From: Filobasidium wieringae
Taxonomy: Eukaryota > Basidiomycota > Tremellomycetes > Filobasidiales > Filobasidiaceae
Length of the DNA stretch: 64,000 nt
Direction: 5' to 3'
NCBI GenBank assembly: GCA_001600055.1
Contig: BCIV01000008.1
Location: forward strand, 744,001-808,000
Positions 58,204-64,000 of this stretch are shown in pieces. Positions within the stretch are counted from its first letter, which is position 1. Each line of letters begins with the position of its first letter. Under the pieces are notes generated by a model, which worked only from the letters and a program-made list of their open reading frames with translations, was not told the origin of the DNA and ran no database searches. The translations under genes and the position numbers were made by a program.

Positions 58204-61200
58204 TCACTCGATTTTGGCAACGTTAGTGAGGAATTCTTCGATGACCTTCTTTCCGTTCCTAAAACAAAGCTTTGAGGTTAGATGTCTATCTGATCGCAAA
58301 CAGGATGATGCCGGTGACTTGCCTGAGATTGGAAAGCCTCAACCTTTCGTTACTGAGATGCGCATTGGACGAATGTTGTCCCAGTGGTAGATGAACGCAC
58401 GAAGCGTTGAACAGTTCTTCAAGGAAGGGTATCGTAGGGATCGACTGCAATAACAAAGTCAGACATGATGAAGAAAACGAATCGACACAAGCCGGACTCA
58501 CGCCACCCTCACGAATTTTGAGTGGTTTCTGATGCCAGATCTTTTCGATGGCGTTCTCCAATGTTTGGAAGTAGATATTCTCGGGCGAAGCTAACCACCA
58601 TCTGGCACGATGGGTGATGTTGATCTGTATATGCAGGATCTAAGTCGGCTTTCTCTATTTTGTTTTATCACTGTTTCACTGACCTGGAACGACATGCCGC
58701 TGTTCAAGCCCGCAAATACCTCGTGACAGTGATCCTGAAGTCCCTTGACGATAGTGTCAAGATCCTATGAGAGGAGGAGGGGTTCTTAGCGCTAATATTG
58801 GCACATGAGGTCCGAATAGCTTACCTGGTTGGGCACAAGACGAAAGGAGACGTTGGCAGTGACCGATTGAGGTATAATCGTGTTGTTGGCAGGTCCACTG
58901 GCGTGAATATTTGCAACAGAAAAGGTAGGCTCCCGCCACTTCTTGACAATGGTATCTACCGTCATTCCTGATATCTCAGCTACCGCTCGGTAGTATTCTT
59001 TTTCTTCCTCTTGCATCGGCGTGACACCGTCGTAGAATCCAGGAACGGCAACCTTGTCTCCTGCTTGAAGATTGGAAAGCAGTTTCAACATGGCAAGCAT
59101 GGGTTCTTCCACCGCTCCTCCATCAACACCTGAATGGGCATCGGCGTTCTTGCTGGAGATTTTTAGGTTGGCGTATATCACGCCACGTAGACCGAATACA
59201 ATGCAAGGATCATCTTCTCCGACCCAAGACGAGTTGGACAACAATATAGTGTCTATGTGTCCAATGTCGTCCTTGTGCCGGCGCATCGCCTGTAAGAATC
59301 CGGCACTTCCCGCTTCTTCTTCACCTTCAATAATCAAGACAAGGTCGACATCCAGCATTCGGCGCTCGCGTAGCGCCGCAGCAGCACAAGCAACTGCTAA
59401 GATAGGACCCTTATTATCAGCGATTCCACGGCCGTATAAATAGCCATTTCGGCCTGAAAGCTCGAATGGGTTCGTTGCCCAGTCTGTTTCGGTAGCTGGC
59501 TGCACATCATAATGACCATAGAAAAGGACTCTCTTGCGTGGTTTGCCGATATCACGCCCTTTGAAGGTAGCCATGACCAGTGGATTTTTCCCTTCTATAG
59601 ATGCCAAAAGGCGCGATTCCGCTCCCATTTGAGTAAGCAAACGCTTCAATAGGTGGGCACCTTGTCGACAGTCTTCTCGGTGCTCGTCATCGCTAACAGT
59701 TGGGATCTCGATCAACTTGGCCAATCCGTAAAGCATCACGTCTCCATCGTTGCTAGAGGTAACAACTTGATTGTCCTGGCGGTCAGGGTGAGAATCGACC
59801 TTGGCATTGGGCAGCATCCAGATCTTGATACGGGTCTTTCCAGCAGAGATCAAACCATATCGACTTCCTTCTGCGGGGACGAGAACGGTAGACAGTATGG
59901 CAGATTCGTGTGCTTGGAATGTCGCAGTACAGTCAAAGCTGGAATCAAAGCAGAACATCGTCCCGTTCGCTCCAGCAGCGTAAAGATTGGTACCGGCTAT
60001 AGTCATAGACATTACGTCCGAATCATGCGCCATAATGGTACGGATGCAAGATCGAGTTTCCAGGTCCCAGACCTTGATTTGCCCATCTTGGAGACCGCCG
60101 AAAAGCAGGCTATCGCGATATGCAAAAGAGAGTACCGCTCCAGGAAGATCATCGAATGAGAAAAGAAACTTCAGTCCTCCTTCAAGCTGACATTCCCAAA
60201 TTTTCACATCGGCATCTCCACTTCCGCTGACGAGCCAGTAAGCGCCATCGGGACGCTGAAGCATCTGCATGCAGTAAATGTACCCGTAGTGTGCGCTGTT
60301 GAAGACATTGTCGAATGGTACCGATAGACTCGTTGGGAGCTGAACTGTACCTAAGGTCTGAGAGGAGCTGGGAGATTGAGACGAAGGTGTTACTCGAGGA
60401 GCAGGTGTACCGGAAGCAGGGGAACCAGGTCGAGACTCGGAAAAGAATTTGTGAGGAAATGCCCGATTTGATCGTACTCTGGATAACCTGCTTGACTCTG
60501 CTACAAAGTAGCCAGATTCCGACAAGTTCGATGTCCTCCCAAAGTTGACGTATTCAATATCCGTGGCTTGATCCCCGAAGTATAGGGTACCTCCAGCTCG
60601 AGAATCCCACGCCAGGCAATATATGTCCCCGGAAGTCCCAGAGGTAGGGGTAATCTCGCATAGCGGAGATAAGGTATCGGTGCACCATACCTAGTACCAA
60701 AAATCAGTCGCAGCTAAGGAAAAGAAAATTAGGTAAACTCACTCTCACAGTTCCATCGCCTGTTGTATCAAATAACGAATCAGTGGCTTGTCGGTTGAAC
60801 ATCGGATGAATTACTCACTACCACCACTTAACAGCCACTTCTTCTCTGGAACAAGTAGCAAGGCCAAGACCGAACCGCTATGTCCTAGCAATACTTGACG
60901 CTTCTGCAGCTGGCCCCGGCAATATACCTAATAGCGGAAGTGAGCCTATGCACCAAATTTCACGAACGGTTCAAGCGTACGATGATGCCATTAGTCTCAG
61001 AAGAGGTACCAGCATAGATATATCGCTCGTCAATGGCTTGAAGCATATTATGAGGTCAGTTTTGCAAGTCATTCAGAGATGCAGAGCGGGACATACCCAG
61101 ACTGAGTGCCCGACTGTCACTTTCGTTCAATAGATGCTCGAGGACTGGCAGCTGTCCGCTTCGGTTTCTGCTCAAACTTTCTAGCTTAGCGTTAACACAA

Positions 61201-61439
61201 TTGAGGTTTGTGGAATAACGTCGTTGGATGGCAAGGGCGGGAGTTGGAATATCAGATGGTGGTTCCGAGTCAACCCACATTCCAGCGTTACATGCATTCA
61301 ACATGTCCGTCCGAAGTGCCATGTTGGCAGGGTCCAGAAGGAATTTTGAATGGGCCGGTGAGGATACCGTGGATTCGTGGTGATCGATGCCAAGACCAGC
61401 ATAGAGGTTAGGTAAGATATGATGATTAGTCAGAGACAT
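58204..61439 (-). CDS. DUG2: DUG2-like WD40/M20 peptidase of glutathione breakdown
   Basis: In yeast Dug2 pairs with the amidotransferase Dug3 to cleave gamma-glutamyl from glutathione. Exons in order: 61097-61439, 60981-61036, 60819-60927, 60743-60759, 58825-60690, 58684-58764, 58502-58624, 58323-58444, 58204-58258; 923 aa. The N-terminal half has WD40-type repeats (LLGHSGSVLALLLVPEKKW, LVSGSGDADVKIWE, DGQIKVWDLETRSCIRTIMA). The C-terminal half is an M20 peptidase: FYGHYDVQPA, RGIADNKGP, IEGEEEAGS and DAHSG carry the metal ligands and catalytic acid. The fusion order and length fit Dug2. The last intron (58259-58322) begins with GC. The first exon encodes a low-complexity linker before the WD repeats. 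Confidence 0.93.
58259..58322 (-). other. GC-AG intron in DUG2
   Basis: On the minus strand the exon ends CTCAG and the intron begins GCAAGTCACC, ending TTTTAG. The join gives LRLSNLRNGKKVIEEF and closes the frame to the stop at 58204. Exon and intron bases other than the C fit the donor consensus. Confidence 0.7.
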
Positions 61440-61955
61440 CGGATTGATCGAAGGATGTTTTGGGCAACGATTTAGGTGAGACAGAAGCGAATGGATTGTT
61501 CCAAAGCAACCTTAAGTCAGTACGTATACCGTTTCCTAGATCCCGAGCCTTTATTTGTACTGACCTCGAGGCAAAGAGGCCGAGCTACTACCATGTCGTA
61601 CTCCGCCTGGCCGTCTGGAAAACATAAAGGGCTGAAGGTGCGATGTTGAGTATTACCGAGCCATTCCTTCCTTTGACCTCGTTGACGCAATACTATGGAT
61701 TGATAAGCGTATGTCGCAATAGAAGCTCAGCTGTGCTCAAAGTCGAAGCAAGAAGCAAGAAGCAAGACAGGAGCATTTTGTCTAGTTGCTTGCAGCTGAG
61801 ATGGTCAACCAACAAGCTGAAACACGATCACGTGAGTGGCGATGATATCATTCCACTTCGCTCGTAAGAAGCTGCCTAAGGCATAGGTCATGATCATGGC
61901 TATTGCAATGCGACACTACATCTGAAATTCCTGAGATATTGTGGTATATTGTGGT
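61440..61955. other. DUG2 promoter region
   Basis: About 515 bp between DUG2 and the AAR2 stop. It contains three perfect tandem copies of GAAGCAA at 61745-61765. No gene recognised. Confidence 0.45.
61745..61765. repeat. Tandem heptamer (GAAGCAA) x3
   Basis: Three perfect head-to-tail copies of a 7-nt unit in the DUG2 upstream region, near 300 bp from its ATG. Likely a simple microsatellite. Confidence 0.8.
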
Positions 61956-63197
61956 TCATGTCTCGACTACAAGGGGCGCCTCGTCTCCTTCCTCAACATA
62001 ATCCTCATCTTCTCCTGCCTGATTTCGAAGCGACCTGATATCTGGCAAGGCCCAACCATATCTCTCTTCTGCCAGCAATCTCAAGCTCGAAACCGCCTCA
62101 TCTATCCTTACGTTCCCATCGCCTGAATGCATAGCATAGTTCCGTACTAGCGTCTCGATCTCTTTGTACCAAAAGTCTTCCATACCCGTGCCGGCTAGGT
62201 CGATAGTAAAGAATGTGTCAGGGAGTATCCGCAACTGCGTAGTCAGGGTGTCCACCAAGTCGACATAAAAGCTAATCACGCTTTCGTGCTTGATCGAAGT
62301 CGAGGAAGGACTCGAACCGTCTGAACGTTCCTGGAAAAGCTCCTGACATTGAGCTGAGAGCGCAAGCAACCGTTTGAAAACAAGTAACGCCGCAAAATTT
62401 TGTACGCAAAAGAAGATGACGAAAGATAACTGGAATTGTGCTAGTAATCGCGAGGGTTCTGAACAGAGCTGATGATCAATACCTGGTGACGCCTGAGAGC
62501 CGGAGTAGATCTTACCTGAATCAAACTCCCGTGCGACAACATCCCTCCACAACCAGGTCTTATCTTTTGCAAATCTCGTCACTTCTTCACCAACAGCATT
62601 GTTCTGCCACGACCGTTTCAGATTGAACTGTACGAATTCCATCTTCGCCATGTCCCTGCTCGAGGTCTCAGGCCGATCTTCATCTGTCTTGATTTCCTCA
62701 TCTCCAGGAGACTCCATCAGGCTATCAACCCGGCCAGATTTGCCAAGAACACGGTTGATATCTTGTTGTATGACACGGTTCAAGAGCTTTTGCCAAATTT
62801 TGGCTTTGTACAGAGGGTATACCCCCAGAGTGGAGTCCAAAGTCTTCAAATGATCCCGATCTATCACTGTTTCGATTTCCTCCCCTGTTTGGGCATCAGA
62901 TAGGTTTGGAAGGAGACATTCCTCTTTTGCCGAGTACTTCATCACCAAAGTTTCCCTACTCCTAAGTATCCTGAAAATACCATGACGGATAGGCATAGCA
63001 GTAGGACTATCAGATGCCATAGGAGATGAGTGAGTGAAGAGATGCAGCCCAGATGGGATCATCTTGTATCCATCAAAACGCTGTGTAATCCTGTCTTCCC
63101 CGTCAATCCCGACTTGAGAGCCCTCGGGAAGATCCGAAACGATAAGAAACGCTCCGGTTTCATAGTGATACTGTGCGCCTTCGGGAGTGAGCTGCAT
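61956..63197 (-). CDS. AAR2: AAR2 splicing factor (U5 snRNP assembly)
   Basis: AAR2 binds Prp8 in the cytoplasm and holds immature U5 snRNP until Brr2 replaces it in the nucleus. Exons 62516-63197 and 61956-62440 give 388 aa, normal for the family. N-terminal marks are TGAFLIVSDLPEGSQVGID followed by a beta-rich domain. The C-terminal helical domain includes QFQLSFVIFFCVQNFAALL and the conserved tryptophan in RYGWALP. The intron (62441-62515, 75 nt) is a multiple of three with no in-frame stop, so unspliced RNA would stay open; I removed it because it has a GTAAG donor and CTAG acceptor and the join restores the family sequence. The start is the first in-frame ATG. Confidence 0.86.
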   Translation of the reverse strand: MQLTPEGAQYHYETGAFLIVSDLPEGSQVGIDGEDRITQRFDGYKMIPSGLHLFTHSSPMASDSPTAMPIRHGIFRILRSRETLVMKYSAKEECLLPNLSDAQTGEEIETVIDRDHLKTLDSTLGVYPLYKAKIWQKLLNRVIQQDINRVLGKSGRVDSLMESPGDEEIKTDEDRPETSSRDMAKMEFVQFNLKRSWQNNAVGEEVTRFAKDKTWLWRDVVAREFDSGKIYSGSQASPGIDHQLCSEPSRLLAQFQLSFVIFFCVQNFAALLVFKRLLALSAQCQELFQERSDGSSPSSTSIKHESVISFYVDLVDTLTTQLRILPDTFFTIDLAGTGMEDFWYKEIETLVRNYAMHSGDGNVRIDEAVSSLRLLAEERYGWALPDIRSLRNQAGEDEDYVEEGDEAPLVVET

Positions 63198-63468
63198 GTC
63201 ACAAGTAATCGGTGGTCGGAGTGCGTCCAAGAAAGAGACCGGTACATCAGTCGAGCTTTTGAAAGCGGCTTTCAGCTATCAGTCGACAATCGCGAGATCG
63301 CATACGGAATATGGGTAAAGGAAAATCATGCAATATCGATACATCGTAGTGCACATAAGTGTAAGGAATTATAGGTGACAGATCTGTCATGACAGAGTCA
63401 TAAAAGCATTAAGAGTGGTCGTGAGAGGGGGGAATTCAGGGAAGGATAAAAGGCCTCAGCGAAGACGA

Positions 63469-64000
63469 CTAGTGGGAGATGGTTCCGTAGCTCTTGCGAA
63501 TCGGGGTGGTCTCGCCGTCTTCCTCGGCAGCAGGGACGTTAGATAGACCCAACTTCAATCTGACCAAAGTGACAGTTGCTTCCCAGTCAACCCGGAGGAG
63601 CAACCAAGCACTGGCGATTCCTGCAAAGGTAATACCGGTCGAGAGACCGATCCATAGTCCTCGCAATCCCATATCATGCTTGAAACAGAGATAAGCTCCG
63701 AGTGGTAACCCCTAACGAAACAAAGCGAGATCAGCGTCTTTGCGCAATGATGGAAGTGAAATTGCGCCGTGGGCTCACAATGATATAGTATGCGATAAGG
63801 TTGATGATAGCTCCTTTACGGACGAGGTCCAGGACTCGCATCGTACCTCCAGCGACTCCGACAATACCATCAGCGATCTGGAAATCCAGGGTTAAGTCCA
63901 AACACGGTATGACACTGGTCTCACATGACTGACCTGGAACAAGGCAACATAGATAGTCAACTTGGCTACTCCAGCCGCTACTACAGGATCAGAGGTGAAG
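63469..64000 (-). CDS. MATE-family efflux transporter (3' part, N-terminus outside window)
   Basis: Three exons of a larger gene are present: 63934-64000 (continues past the window edge), 63779-63877 and 63469-63711, ending in TAG. The encoded C-terminal part has the last transmembrane helices of a multidrug and toxin extrusion transporter: KLTIYVALFQIADGIVGVAG, IINLIAYYIIGLPLG and GLRGLWIGLSTGITFAG, followed by a polar cytosolic tail. GLPLG and GLWIGL are typical late-helix patterns of eukaryotic MATE proteins. Substrate unknown. It transports organic cations or metabolites in exchange for protons in characterised relatives. Confidence 0.85.

Noticed and set aside
62441..62515. In-frame continuation of AAR2 through its intron
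   Set aside because: It is a multiple of three without a stop, but has clear GTAAG/CTAG signals and the inserted residues break a conserved helix.
1..64000. Gene cluster, CRISPR array, prophage or intact transposon
   Set aside because: Neighbouring genes belong to unrelated housekeeping pathways; no direct-repeat arrays, terminal inverted repeats or integrase/transposase genes were seen.

Overview
This is fungal nuclear DNA, most likely from a basidiomycete yeast of the Tremellomycetes (Cryptococcus/Kwoniella type). The genes are eukaryotic and intron-dense: up to 17 introns per gene, most 55-75 nt long, with GT..CTRAY..AG signals. There is a UDP-glucose dehydrogenase, a PHO81-type SPX/ankyrin/GDPD protein and a PMT2-class mannosyltransferase. 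The species call is inference. No bacterial, viral or intact mobile sequence was seen. All genes were assembled by joining exons by eye; almost all models close to a whole number of codons with one start and one stop, an internal check but not proof.

Layout. 1-1618 holds no gene I can support. Then on +: thioredoxin (1619-2279) and APC1 (2783-9085), followed by a zinc-finger-like relic (9290-9772). On -: PHO81 (10028-14322), UGD1 (15090-16916), PMT2 (17843-21164). On +: eIF3g/TIF35 (21723-23061), a PTS1-tagged malate dehydrogenase (23875-25586) and two tandem F-box-like paralogues (25954-27475, 27791-29298). On -: prefoldin subunit 3 (29488-30727) and a secreted PL14-like protein (31126-32292). 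On +: arginyl-tRNA synthetase (33700-36039) and a membrane-anchored copper amine oxidase (36462-40085). On -: a CRAL-TRIO protein (40166-42073), an intron-containing tRNA-Gly(UCC) (42615-42698), L-asparaginase (43263-44732), a mitochondrial DEAD-box helicase (45278-48099) and an aldo-keto reductase (48294-49627). Then PEX5 (+, 49966-52736), MCM2 (-, 52848-56314), IND1/NUBPL (+, 56611-58049), DUG2 (-, 58204-61439), AAR2 (-, 61956-63197) and the 3' part of a MATE transporter (-, 63469 to the window edge).

The genes are mostly unrelated housekeeping functions: cell cycle (APC1, MCM2), phosphate sensing (PHO81), glycan precursors and O-mannosylation (UGD1, PMT2), translation (TIF35, ArgRS), folding (prefoldin), mitochondria (DEAD-box, IND1), peroxisomes (PEX5 and its likely cargo malate dehydrogenase), glutathione breakdown (DUG2) and splicing (AAR2). 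No biosynthetic cluster or defence island is visible.

The most interesting signals are in gene architecture. The ArgRS gene has a 50-codon, AUG-free, in-frame 5' extension that reads like a mitochondrial presequence, with a well-placed ACG. The malate dehydrogenase gene appears to contain a single-codon (3-nt) microexon. Many other coding exons are 6-24 nt long. Two introns appear to be GC-AG. MCM2 has an intron directly after its ATG and MCB-type sites just upstream.
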